From contig NC_080043.1 of the NCBI RefSeq assembly GCF_012489685.1, positions 44,717,127 through 44,781,126 on the forward strand: DNA of 64,000 nt. Direction: 5' to 3'. Both the position numbers and the translations under genes were made by a program. This document shows, piece by piece, positions 1 to 10,611 of the stretch. Every line of letters begins with the position of its first letter. The first letter of the stretch is position 1. This DNA is from Lotus japonicus (Eukaryota; Streptophyta; Magnoliopsida; Fabales; Fabaceae). The notes beneath the pieces are model-generated. The model saw only the letters and a program-made list of their open reading frames with translations, was not told the origin of the DNA and searched no databases.

Positions 1-171
1 CAGATTTAACTTACACCGCTTTTGAGATTTTCGATATCGTTTTTCCCATATCATAGATATTTGTTTTGAGTTCTGGATTTCTGACGCCAGAATCTCTCTT
101 AGAATTCCTTGGTGAACGTGCTGCAAAAATCGGAATCGCGAAATTTTCATTTTCCCGGGATTTCGCCCGCC

Positions 172-179
172 TATAAATA
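172..179 (+). promoter_or_regulatory. TATA box of element A 5' LTR
   Basis: TATAAATA in a GC-rich context. The same motif recurs about 675-720 bp from the LTR start in all related LTRs where that end is visible (A right 11567, B 29587 and 37454, D minus 7055-7062, C minus near 46235), which marks the probable retrotransposon promoter. Confidence 0.7.
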
Positions 180-981
180 GGCGAAAAAGCAAAATATCTT
201 CCATTTTCCTCCATTAGTGGCCCAAATTCGTGGAGAGCAAGGGGGGAGGAGATTTTCGCGAAAACTTGACCAATCTTCGCGTAGTTCGTCCCTACTTCTA
301 GGTATCGAGGTAACTAACACGAATCCTATCTTTGATTGTTGTTTCTGTTGCGTTTCTGACGTCGTTTCTGTGCTCTAAGTTTTGAGCTTTTTCTAAAATT
401 GTCCGATTTCCTCTATTTCTTGCTTGGGTTATGTTCTCTAGGTTCCCAAGAGCCTAAAACCTCTGTCAGTAAACTCTGATTGTGATCCAGTTGACAGGGA
501 TCTGAAAAACTGATTCAAAACCCTTTTTGCTCACATTTCGAAACTTTATTGTCGAGAAGTCATAATCTGACTTCGTGCCTTTAGGATTAGTTGTTACATA
601 TGTCGTGAGGATAATTGCTGTCAAATTTGTTTTCCGATCTGATAACTTTGAGGTTTTGAGCTTTTATTTTGGACCAAAATGCCCCTGGATAGCCGTATTT
701 CGACCCGTTTGTCCGAAAATTGTTCTGACAGTTTCTTTGCCTTAGTTTTACCCTAAAACTACCTTGTGAAGTGATTTGGTCGAAGAAAAAGAGCCGAAGC
801 CCTTTTTCCTTTAGGGCCGTGGGCTATTCCTTTAGGGGGAGAGTTTTTTTCGGTTTCGAAAACTTGTCTTTTCATACCCGATTGTCTTATTCTGAAGCTT
901 TAATGCTTTGTCTATCGTTTATGTGTTGTATTGCGATCGAGCTAATCGATTTTGTTTGGATTCTGCTTTGTTTTCTCCGAG

Positions 982-1065
982 GTTCAGTTGAAGGAACTTT
1001 AGGAACTTCAAAGCAATTGAGTGAAGGAGCCTTTGCTTGTGATTGCGAAGCTGGATCAGCTCGAG
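982..1065 (+). other. Candidate LTR exon 2 (84 nt), element A left LTR
   Basis: Bounded by CCGAG| upstream and |GTTAGGGC downstream. The length is 84 nt, a multiple of three. Read in the phase that starts G|GT it is open, with an acidic product. Matching segments in LTRs B, C, D and F are 78 nt. The exon call is inferred from conserved boundaries; no transcript evidence is available. Confidence 0.45.
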
Positions 1066-2110
1066 GTTAGGGCAACTTACTATATTTAGCCATGATTGCA
1101 TGATAGGCGTTGATAAATTCGACTTATGCTTTATCTGATGTTGTTTATGATGATGAGTTGATGTTATGATGCTTTTCCATAACTTGTGATGTTGTGCTTT
1201 TGTTGGATTGAGCGTTTTGACGCGACTTCGGAGTGGAGATTCATTGATCTGGTAATCTTTGATATTTCGGGTTGGATGAACAACCCTAGGCAAGTTCAAA
1301 TGTGGGGTTTGAGACTTAGCCATTTGTTGGGATTCGTTGGAATTCCTAGACTTTCCCTGGGAAATGTATTTTGGGTGGTTGACTTTTGGAAACTTAGAAT
1401 GATAGAGCTTTCGGAAAATAAAGACTTGGGAAACTTAGACTTTGAGAAATAAACTCATAACTTGGCTAATTCGAATTGAAACAATTTTTATTAACGTTTA
1501 AGCATAGGAGAACTGAAGGGGAAAAATATTTACGAAAGGCGGGGAAAAGTCGACTTATGTTGTGGGTTTGGAGAGTTTGGAATTGGGAAAAGCCACTGAG
1601 GTGAGCTATGGTGATGATTGAAAGTCACCAAGTACTCTAGTACTCCTGGTAGTGTTGTTCGAGTCGTGTTGTATTGACCGGCACAGACTCTGGGTTTTGC
1701 TTGTGAGTTTTGTGGTGGGAGTTGTGTTGTATTGACCGACACTAACTCCGAGTCGTGTTGTATTGACCGACACTGACTCTGGTTTTGATAATCATATTGC
1801 ACACGTGCATATACGCGATGAAGTGCCAAGCAGAGTACTTCGGTATAGCAGGAAGTAACGATCAGCCATGCAGAGTTGAATCGGTCCTGACTATATCTGG
1901 CACAACAGGAGGTAACGATCATCCAAGTAGAGTTGCATCGTGCCTGTTGATGTTCGGCATAGCAAGCAGAAATGGTCAAACCATGTAGAGTTTGTACCGT
2001 CTTGACTATAGCCAAAGGTGATAAGAAACGCCCGAGCAGAAATGGTTAAACACGAGGCCAGTGTTACGACCGTCTCGAGGTGCCCAGCCTATAAGTGGCA
2101 ATACCATTGG

Positions 2111-2246
2111 TTTGTTCCGTCGCCAAGCAGAGTGACGTCGTTGATTTGTCCCGTCGCCAAGCAGAGTGACGTCGTTGACTTGTTCCGTCGCCAAGCAGAG
2201 TGACGTTGTTGATTTGTTCCGTCGCCAAGCAGAGTGACATTATTCG
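2111..2246 (+). repeat. Tandem repeat, four 34-bp units
   Basis: Units start at 2111, 2145, 2179 and 2213, each containing CGCCAAGCAGAGTGACGT. They lie inside the predicted second intron of the LTR. Upstream, 1830-2000 has looser repeats of about 70 bp. The same array is at 13505-13640 in the other LTR. Confidence 0.85.
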
Positions 2247-3130
2247 GGTTTGTGTCAGCATATTCTGCAGTGACACAATGCATCTTATTATGATTTGATG
2301 TGGATTAACATTGTTACGTGTTTTGGTGATTGAATTGTGTAAGAGATTCGATAACATGCTATGTATATACCTTAGGGTAGGCAATACATAACTGATATGT
2401 ATGTATATACAACATATATATATACCCCCTTTATCGCATGTTGATTGTATATCTATTGTATTCTGTAAGTTGACCCTAGCGCCTTGGCTTTGTTTGTATG
2501 TTTGTGTTTGGGCGGTCGGCCTGCTGCCAGGCGTCTGTCAGCCGGTTCGTGATGATTCGTTGTGCGGGAAAGACCCGGAGCGAAATGACTAAGACTAAAG
2601 CTTTCGACGAAGACCCGGACTTCATGCCTGATCGAGGGAGGGTCGATGATAGTAGTGTGGGTTATGGGTGGTTAGAGTCTTTTGGAGTTGGTTGTTACTG
2701 TAATAGCTCTGATTCGTTTTGCTTTTGGGACAGGGTAGGTTCCCGACGCATGGCTTTTGTGTGGTTCTCTTACTGAGGGATCACAGTGAGTCAGTCGGAC
2801 CATAGGGGTCTTTGCTTAGGCCATTTTGAGGCCGACTTTCTCCTAGTGGGTTGTAATTATACTCTTTCTCACTCACACTTCTGGTTTTGTACATATTTGC
2901 CTACGGGCACACTACTTTGGAGTCACTGCAAGTGTGCGTGACGTGGAAGTGCAGCTGAGGCTGTACATGTTTATATTTGATGTATATTGGTAAGTTTAGT
3001 GGTTGGGTTATGACTTTATTTCCTTTTCGCTTTATTTAAGAAGGAATCAATCGAAAAAAATTACCTGTTTTTCCGCAAAAGTTTATTTTTGGTTACTAAA
3101 GTGACACCTGGAAGTCGGGGTGTTACACTG

Positions 3131-3142
3131 TGGTATCAAAGC
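3131..3142 (+). other. Primer-binding site of element A
   Basis: TGGTATCAAAGC, three bases after the LTR. It differs by one base from TGGTATCAGAGC, the usual complement of the 3' end of initiator tRNA-Met used by SIRE and element B in this same window. Confidence 0.8.
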
Positions 3143-3340
3143 TTGTCGAGTCTTTCGGGAGTCTTTGGGGAATAGGTCTTCTGTGCTAGGTTGTGTGACT
3201 CTGTAAAGAGTAAAAAAATTGATTGTCTGCCAAGCGATCTTCGCTTTAATTGATTGAAGTTGCTACCTAATCATATTGTATAGTTATGCATAATACTATC
3301 TTATGATGGGTACTGACTGTTTGCTAAACGAATACAGAAC

Positions 3341-3612
3341 ATGGTGAACGCGAACCAACTTGCAGAGATGGTGGCCACTTTGGTCCAAGCAATGACTGTA
3401 CAAACGAATGACAATGCACATAGGCGTGCTGCTGAGGATGCACGTGAGCTACACCGGCTTCAGAGAGAAGCAGCCCTGGACCCGAACAGGGGACTGAATG
3501 ATTTTAGAAGGCAGGATCCACCCAAGTTCACGGGTGGGACTGACCCGGACGAGGCGGATCTCTGGATCCAAGAGATAGAGAAGATTTTCGAAGTACTACA
3601 GACTAGTGAAGG
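3341..3612 (+). pseudogene. Element A gag, N-terminal part, interrupted
   Basis: ATG at 3341 opens a reading frame starting MVNANQLAEMVATL, a hydrophilic helix followed by a PPKFTGG-DPDEADLWIQEIEKIF block that closely matches element C gag. This is the start of the Ty3 gag capsid domain. Coding stops being homologous at 3612, where the D LTR begins (TGTAACACC). About 125 residues of capsid present in C gag (from just after the VLQT block to the LVEKATEVELMKNRR block) are missing on both sides of D, so the break involved a deletion as well as an insertion. The protein would have formed the virus-like particle. Confidence 0.75.
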
Positions 3613-4064
3613 TGTAACACCCCGATTTCGGTGGCGTCACTTTAGTAACCAAAAGAAAATACTTTAAGCGGAAAAACGTGAATTATTTTTTTTTCGACAA
3701 TATAACTAAAAACAGAAAGCAATAAAACTCCCCAACAAAAGATAAAAGGAACTACTATACAACTATATATACATGCCTCGTGTCGGGTGACAGAAAAGAG
3801 TAACGCCCGAAGGCAATATGTACAGTCCAAGATAAAGATACTGTGTCCGCAACACTATCCTACAAAAACTGAGAGCAAGTTGGCCCAGCGGCCTAAGAAA
3901 AGACCCCCTAAATCCAACCAGCTCTCTGCGATCTCCATAGGAAACCACACAAAAGCTACCGGTAGGAAAACTACCCTGTCCCCAAAAACGGAAGCATGAC
4001 GGTCAGAGCATCGACACTACTCCTACACTACCCCTACCCGAGGAGCCCACACTAGCACTCGATC

Positions 4065-4547
4065 CTACACGCTAGCGCGGTCGTCATCCGAATCTGCATC
4101 CAGGACGACTAGGTCGGCGTACTCAACACTGCCCTCTCTGTCCACCCTAATGCGCTCCCGCACTGGACTCTCGGGCTCGGGGCCCGGAACGAGATCCGCG
4201 ACGACAGCAGCAGCAGTAGACGGACTAGACTCCGTCGAAGCCCCACCTACTGGCAACTCCTCAGAAGGATCCTCATCATCTGAAGGAGATGGTGGCGGTG
4301 GAGGTACTCCCAGGCCGGGTCCACAGTGTACTCCTGGAGGCAGGTTGAAGCTCACTATGTGCCTCCTCATCACTCCCTCCGTCAAGCGTCCGAATCGATC
4401 GACACGGTCCTCCATGATCCGACCGGTGTAGGTCGCACGGTGGCCCTCGGGATCGACCACCCATGCACCTGGGTCGTCTTGGTCAAGCATCTCGTACCTG
4501 GTCCCCCCTGATGGGCTGACCATGGTAAACCAATCCCCCATACTCAT
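4065..4547 (-). CDS. LTR-encoded acidic protein, element D (intact ORF)
   Basis: 160 codons in the sense direction of the element, inside the R/U5 part of its LTR. The start is taken at 4547 because the opening M-S-M-G-D-W-F is shared with the other LTRs, although the frame is open back to 4604. Sequence features: an N-terminal WFTMVSPSGGTRYEML block, then WVVDPEGHRATYTGR and MEDRVDRFGRLTEGV, an LPPG-CGPG stretch, a proline run, a DDEDPSE motif and an acidic tail DLVVLDADSDDD. Element F (61048-61717) shares nearly every one of these blocks despite strong nucleotide divergence. No known family was recognised. No membrane segment or signal peptide is evident. Translation may follow splicing (acceptor before 4598). 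Confidence 0.55.
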   Translation of the reverse strand: MSMGDWFTMVSPSGGTRYEMLDQDDPGAWVVDPEGHRATYTGRIMEDRVDRFGRLTEGVMRRHIVSFNLPPGVHCGPGLGVPPPPPSPSDDEDPSEELPVGGASTESSPSTAAAVVADLVPGPEPESPVRERIRVDREGSVEYADLVVLDADSDDDRASV

Positions 4548-5273
4548 CTGACAAATGGCGTAGTCCGCCCAAACACACACAGTAGACGCGAGGGTCAACT
4601 CCAAAGAATTATATAATTAATAAAACCAGATATAATTATAGGATAATAAATACTCGCCTCTCAGGCTTATAAGTTTTGGGATAGCTTCCTAGGGTTGCAT
4701 GTATCACAATAAATATAAAGAGCCATAAAACAAGTAGCATGCCTCAAAAAAAATAGGATAAACAGTTACCAATCACACTCAGCAACTAAGTTAGCATGTA
4801 TGTTGCATGAAATGCAATGCTGGGTAACAAAATGCATTCCGGAAGAAGGATGGACATCAACGAGACGGCCCTAACACCAGCCACGGTGGGTACCTTCCTG
4901 CTCGCGTGTCTCTTACACCACACAAAAGTAGTCAGATCAGCAGTGAACCCGTAGGTCTGCCATTCCGTCTGCTACTGAGGACCACCGTAGTGTCCTAAAT
5001 ATGGAAATCCGGGTCTTATGACCATTTTGGAATCCACCGAGGTCCGGTATCACGCCGTGTATTAACCTCAAAATGAGTGCATGAATGCAAGTGATTAGCC
5101 AAACAACGTCTCCGACCTCACCCGACACGTCGCCACGTGTTCTAGATTAACTTAAAGTCTCTAAAAGAATACCCTAAGGAAAATGTCGATTCTGCGACAA
5201 AATACAATTAATCATAAACAAAAGAGTGCAACCACTCACGACAACTCTTCGAGTCATCAATGCTCTCACGAAG

Positions 5274-5516
5274 TCTCACGCTTCTGTGGAGTCTCACACA
5301 TTCACAAAGTCTCACGCTTCAGTGAAGTTTTATGCTTTCACAAGGTCTCACGCCTCAGTGAATTTACACACTTGCACGAAGTCTCACGCTTCAATGAAGT
5401 TTCATGCTGTTCACGAGGTCTCACGCCTCAGTGAAGATCCATGCTTTCCACAAGGTCTCACGCCTCAGTGGAGTATCACGCATTCACAAGGTCTCACACC
5501 TCCGTGAAGCTTCTCG
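5274..5516 (-). repeat. Tandem repeat in D LTR, about seven 36-bp units
   Basis: The core TCTCACGCCTCAGTGAAG recurs about every 36 bp with variable linkers. It is homologous to the ten-unit array in element C (44289-44640) and sits in the predicted second intron of the LTR. Confidence 0.8.
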
Positions 5517-6173
5517 GCTCATCCCTTGGATGGCTAAACAAACTGCTCCCAGAGCGAATGAGTATTAACATACCCAAAACTCGAAATCTTCCCAATACTT
5601 GGATCCGACGACACTTCTCGTTTTCCAAAACTAAACTTCAATCCAAAGCTTGCATCCGAGATTGTTATCTTTATTTAAAGGTTTAGAGGTTGTTTAATAT
5701 CTTATGAATTTCTTTATAAAAATAGCTCTTTTTAGTCTTATCGTATTCCCTATGAGTTTCAAAGTTCCCATAAACCCAAGTAATTCCCTGAGAAGGTCTC
5801 GATCCATTGGAGCATGACAAGGTCCGAACTCCGTTCGTCCTTTTAAAACTCTCTCAAAATCTCATAAAAATTCGGCATGACCTGCCCGTAATCCTCACTT
5901 TTCAGAATCTCAGGTACTAGTGTAATAGCATCATTGAAACAGCTCAACCAAAAGACATAAACAGCATATTCCAACACATCCTAAGTTAACCATGTAGCAC
6001 ATAGCATGTGAATCATTTAGCACACAATATCATGGCATCAAGTACTCAACAAGTTCGGCCGAAGCCTCAGAAATCATTTCAGACATTTAGCAATTAGGTG
6101 CATAACACATAAATCAAGTCGAATTTCATCGACACCTAAAGCATTATCTAGTAATTCAGAGAGTAGCCCTCAC

Positions 6174-6251
6174 CGGTGGGTCTTCCAGCTTCCTCCTCAA
6201 AATGTTCTTCAAGTTCTTCTCCTTGATTTCTTGGAATCTCCTCAAACGAAC
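6174..6251 (-). other. Candidate LTR exon 2 (78 nt), element D
   Basis: On the minus strand, CTTAAG| precedes and |GTGAGGGC follows. Exactly 78 nt. It is open in two phases; in the G|GT phase it gives an acidic peptide starting SFEEIP, like B (SFEEFP) and C (TFEEFP). Flanking predicted introns: 6912-6252 (661 nt, donor CTCGAG|GTAGGT) and 6173-4599 (1575 nt). Confidence 0.45.
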
Positions 6252-7054
6252 CTTAAGCAAAAATCACAGAAATCAACACCAAGAGTCAGAAACTCAACAA
6301 TCAAAGAGTCCTAGGGTTACACAGTACACTACTACCTCCGTGGTACGACAATCTAACGCGTTAAGACAAGTTTTCGAAAAATCGGATTCTCCTCCCCCCT
6401 TGATATAGCTCTCGGCCACTTTCCTTAATTGGGAGGGTCGATTTTTCTTCGATCAAACTTGGTTCCTAGGTTAACATAAGCCGTAACTAAGACGGTTCTA
6501 GGCTTAGAAAAATTTTCGGATCGAAAACTGATATAGGGGCAGTTTGGTCATTATTTTTAGCTCAGAATTTCAAAATTGGATTTTTGAAAAACAAATTGGA
6601 TGGGGACGTCCACAACGACGTTTATGACGACAAATCCTACTAGCACTAAGCCAAGTCGATAGATTAGAGCGTAAAGGTTGCGACTTTGTCGAAAAATGGG
6701 TATTTAGGGTAGAAATTGATCCCGGCGGCATTTCGTCGACATTTGACAAAATCTAATCCGCAGAACACGCTCAGGAGCATGCAGGGAAGAAGTTTAGACG
6801 CTGAAATCAACTGATTTGAACAGTTTTTCAAAAACCTCAAAATTCTGAACTCAGAAAGTCGCAGGAGAAATGGACAGAAACGACGATTCGAAGGAGAGTA
6901 TAGAGTACCTACCTCGAGGTCTTCGATTAGTGACGAACGGTGAAGCAAACGGGCAAGAAACGACGAAGATCCGGATCTCTCTCTCTCTCTAGGAACTCGC
7001 GGTTTTGAGGGGTGGGGAAAATGGGTTTTGTGAAAAAAATCTAATTTTTCAAGC

Positions 7055-7062
7055 TATTTATA
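7055..7062 (-). promoter_or_regulatory. TATA box of element D LTR
   Basis: TATAAATA on the minus strand, 674 bp from the LTR start, the same spacing as in element B. Confidence 0.65.
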
Positions 7063-7763
7063 GGTTTTGGAAAAAACGGAAAAAATGATTTTTTTGCGAT
7101 TCCGATTTTTCCTGCGCGTTCCTCTGCGCATTCTAAGATAGGTTCTGGCGACAGAATTCCAGAACTCAAAATAGAATTCTTGGAATTAAACCAAAAGATC
7201 CAAAATCGGCATAAGTCGGTGTAAGTCGGTTTATCCCGAAAAACTACTTTTTGCAGTGATCGTCGGACGAGAAAACTTCCTTCTGAAGAAAGATTAGGAA
7301 TGATGAGAGAAGTAGGAGAACGCGGGTGGAATCTTCATTTGAGTTTCCGGATGGAAAAAGTCTTCATCGTCTGTCGATCTTAGGTTTTTCGAACTATCAG
7401 GGATTCCGTTTCGGCAAACTTCCGAGAATTGGAATTTGACGTTCGTACTTTCCAGGATTTCGCATCGAGATGGTTGTTTAAGGACGGAAAAGAGAAGTTC
7501 TAACATTTCTCTGAGGATTTTTGGAATTAGTTTCCATCGGGTCCTAAAGCGTAAATTAACTATTCACTAATACCTTCGACCTAGGATTAAGCGTATGTTA
7601 GTCGTGCTATAACTCTTCCGGTTTTTCGATACATTCTTGGACTTTTCCTGAACCTCTTTCCTTCCCAAATTTATCTTAATCAAATAACTTTTTTATTTTA
7701 TTCACTTATCCAAAGCGTTAAAACTTGGGCCTTACATTACTACCCTCCAAAAAGAAAGTTTCG

Positions 7764-8286
7764 AGCTTTGGTTGAGAAGGCCACCGAGGTGGAGCTGATG
7801 AAGAATAGGAGGATGGACCGGGCTGGAATTGGGGGACCAATGAGGTCGAGTTCCCGGAGCTATCAAGGAAAAGGAAAGTTACAGATGAAGAAGCCTTATC
7901 AGCGTCCTACGGGGGAAGGGTTTACCCCAGGACCGTACAGGCCTACGATTGCTGCTGCGGGAGGAGCAGGAAGCCAAGCTGGGAGCCGTGAGATAACATG
8001 TTTCAAATGCGGGGAGATTGGGCACTACTCCACGAAATGCCCGAAGGGGAAGCTGAGGTGTTTCAAGTGTGATCTACCAGGACATCTGGCCAACAACTGC
8101 AAGACACCCAAGGTTGAGTCATTTGTTAACACCGTAAGGGGAAAGCGCCCTGCTGCCAAAGGAAGGGTTTATATCATGGACGGTGAAGAAGCTGAGGGGT
8201 TAACCAGAGGAGAGCGCAAGAACGATGGTAACCTTCTAACTATTCTTTCTCATTATAGTATAGTCTACTCTTCGTTACCCCCGTAG
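7764..8286 (+). pseudogene. Element A gag, C-terminal part with two zinc knuckles
   Basis: Resumes at LVEKATEVELMKNRR, the same block as in element C gag, then a basic glycine-rich linker and two CX2CX4HX4C zinc knuckles (CFKCGEIGHYSTKC and CFKCDLPGHLANNC), which bind the genomic RNA during packaging. It ends with a YIMDGEEAEG-type segment that in autonomous relatives leads into protease. Here the frame closes soon after GERKNDG, at a point where the DNA reads GATG|GTAACC, a possible splice donor shared with B and C. It is separated from its N-terminus by element D. Confidence 0.75.
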
Positions 8287-10611
8287 CGTGTGCAACCCGC
8301 CTGAACTTGTTTTTACCGCTAAGCTTTGACCTTATAGATATTACACCTACTAAGAATTTATTTGACAGTTGCTCGTGTTTTAACTATAGAAGTTATACGA
8401 GGTTGGGAATGGCACACTAAGTCTAGAAAGTAGTCTTCCACCGATGCGATTATGAGGAGGCTAGTAGCTGAAGAACGAATCTTAGGGAGATTCCGGATGG
8501 GTGGTATACGTGTTATGCTGAGGGTGTGTAGTTCCGTAGCGGGATCATTAAAGGATTTAGTATCAGGATATTTGTGACTACTGGAGGATAGGAACTCATT
8601 GACTGTTCCAGTGGGTTTTTCTAAATGTCCACCTTCGATGTATTGGGCCTGATCAACCTAATATTGAGGGGGTGATATTCGGAATCACAGCTGGTAATGG
8701 ACCTTGATAGAAGGATGTGTAAGATGAATTTGAATTGATTGAGGATTAGTCGGATTTGGGAGGAAAGTTCGTGTTAAGCATTTGATTGTAAAAGATTAAG
8801 ATTTAAATCTTTTGAAGTCGATGAGTGTCGTATAGACATTAACTGGTTAGTTCGTGTGATTACTCCAAGTAGAGGTAGACTAAGTCAAGAGATTTAATGC
8901 TGGAAAAGTATTAAGTAGTTTCTCGGAAGTTATGAAGTCATGGGTTATGTGATTACTGAGTGGAATTGTTAGAGACTAAATAAGTTGGATTTAATCAGGT
9001 TTTAGATGATAGCTTGATGGTAGCAAGAGTGAGAAGAATTAACTCCGAACTAGATTGCTGTGGTCGAGTTCGAGGAATAAGTTTTGTTAAGCGTTGGATT
9101 AATATGTGGAGACATTATAGTCTTAAGAGATGAAATTTTCACTTGAAAAGTGTTGAATTAATGATTAAGTTGGAGAAAGAAAGTTTTAGCATAAGTTAAA
9201 TACTTGAGGTTGTTGATATGGATTCCAAAGAAATATGCTAAGATTACTAAGTGAGATTTACTAAGTTGGATTGAAATCTTAGGGTTAAGATTGAATCTTG
9301 AGAGTCGAGAATCGCGTACGAGTAGGAGATCTTATGGTTGTAGGTGTGACAATAGGAGTTGAATCTTAGAGGATTGAAGACCTGAAGGTGAGTTTCGGGT
9401 TAAGACTATTGAGGTATAATATAAGAGTGATCTTGAAGTAAAGGAATTCTGGGTTGTGTAGAGTGTTAAGGTTGGTTATAAGTTGGTGATCGATTGATGT
9501 TGAGTATGAGGTTGCCGACATAATGATCCATGTGATAAGACTTGAATGATGTTAGCATAATAAGTTGTGAATGTGAAAGCATGACGACACTGGTCAGGTC
9601 GTTTGGGTAGTGAAGGAGCTATAGTTTTTAAGAAACGGATATTCATTTAAGAAGTATTGAAGGATTAAATGTTATTAGAGGACCAAACTTGGTGAAGGTG
9701 TAGGTTTTAAACCTATGAATGTCTGTCTAAGGTGTAGGACTCGAAGTTTGTCAGAATTTGATTGAGAGATTAAGAAGTTGATTGACGAGATGGTGATTGA
9801 GTCACAGAAAGGAAGGTGTTAGTATTAAGATGAATACCTGAGGTTGTTATATTTTGACGAGTTTCGTAGAGTATAAGAGTCAATGGGACTTTGTTATGGA
9901 TTTTGATGATGCATATTACGAGTAACAAGTGAATTTTACTAAAGTTGAATGAGAATCCTAGGGCTAAGGTTGACCTAGTGAGCTGAGATTCATGTACACA
10001 TAAGAGATTTAGTGGTGTTAGCGGTTACGATAAGAGTTAAATCTCAGAATGTTGAAGGATCGGAAGATGTAATGGCTAGTTAAGTCCCTTGAGGTATAGT
10101 TATGATTTAATCTTCTAGAGGATAAGTCTCGATTTGTGCGAAGTGTTAGGGATTTCAGTAAGTGTAAATAGGTTTGAGTGAGGGAAGTTTTGAGGAAGAA
10201 GACAATAATAATGGATTGTTAGTTATTAAGAGGAGGATTATCTTATAAGTTGTTGATAAATTGATGTTGAAGGGGATAAGATTAGTGAATGACAGGAAAT
10301 AAGGACATAAGTCGAGTTTAATTCGAATAGTGACTAAGTAGAAGTTTGATTTCTTGGTGTGTGTAAAGATACTTACGAAGTTAGAGGTGTTTTAATGGAC
10401 TAGCGGTTTCCAAGGGGATGATTTGTATAGGAGTTATCGAATGAACAAATGGAGTTTTGGACTGTAGATGAAGATCATGAGGACAAGCTAAGTATTTACT
10501 TTGAGATGACAGAGAGGCACCGAGTTTAAGAAGAATTTCGGACGACCGAAAGTAAAGAAGTAAGTGGTTAAGATTGTGCGACTGCACGGAGTGCTAACCG
10601 GTATCATCTCA
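8287..10611 (+). other. Non-coding internal block of element A
   Basis: About 2.3 kb without a convincing reading frame where protease, RT and RNase H should be. Stretches are plainly homologous to 33602-35060 in element B and to the minus strand of 40620-41500 in element C, for example GAACTCATTGACTGTTCC (8589 region; near 33774 in B). A shared non-coding interior in several copies is the pattern of LARD-type non-autonomous elements. I cannot tell whether it decayed from pol or was acquired. Confidence 0.6.

Larger units (their letters stand above)
1..3127 (+). repeat. Element A 5' LTR (partial)
   Basis: Matches 11396-14523 almost base for base and ends in GGGGTGTTACA directly before the primer site. 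It holds a TATA box at 172-179 (CCTATAAATAGG context), so roughly 0.7 kb is U3 and almost 2.9 kb is R/U5. Candidate splice sites are a donor at 310 (CGAG|GTAACT), an acceptor before 982, a donor at 1066 and an acceptor before 2470. The ORF found in the LTRs of D and F is not preserved here: homology is recognisable at 2470-2540, after which the reading frame is lost. Confidence 0.9.
3613..7763 (-). mobile_element. Element D: 3' LTR and stub of a minus-strand Tekay-like element
   Basis: The LTR spans 3613-7736 (4124 bp): TGTAACACCCCG at the left, CTTGGGCCTTACA at the right, that is TGTAAGGCCC...GGGGTGTTACA on the minus strand. It is followed by about 26 bases (7737-7763) that match the polypurine end of related elements (40383 onward in C). 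This is therefore the 3' LTR of an element whose whole interior and 5' LTR were lost. The right junction falls at TTTCGAG|CTTTGG, a short stretch resembling the gag target, consistent with an illegitimate deletion that also removed part of element A gag. The LTR is clearly diverged from A and closer to B. Confidence 0.8.

Noticed and set aside
919..1323. Minus-strand ORF of 134 codons, repeated at 12313-12717
   Set aside because: It overlaps the predicted sense exon, has no homologue in the other LTR families, and its duplication only reflects the two LTRs.
1530..2015. Minus-strand ORF of 161 codons in A LTR
   Set aside because: It spans simple and tandem repeats and is not conserved in F.
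2111..2246. Regularly spaced 34-bp repeats resembling a CRISPR array
   Set aside because: Units are contiguous with no variable spacers, and the sequence is a eukaryotic retrotransposon LTR.
3613..7736. Solo LTR interpretation for element D
   Set aside because: Internal polypurine-side sequence follows the LTR and no flanking duplication was found, so it is a truncated element.
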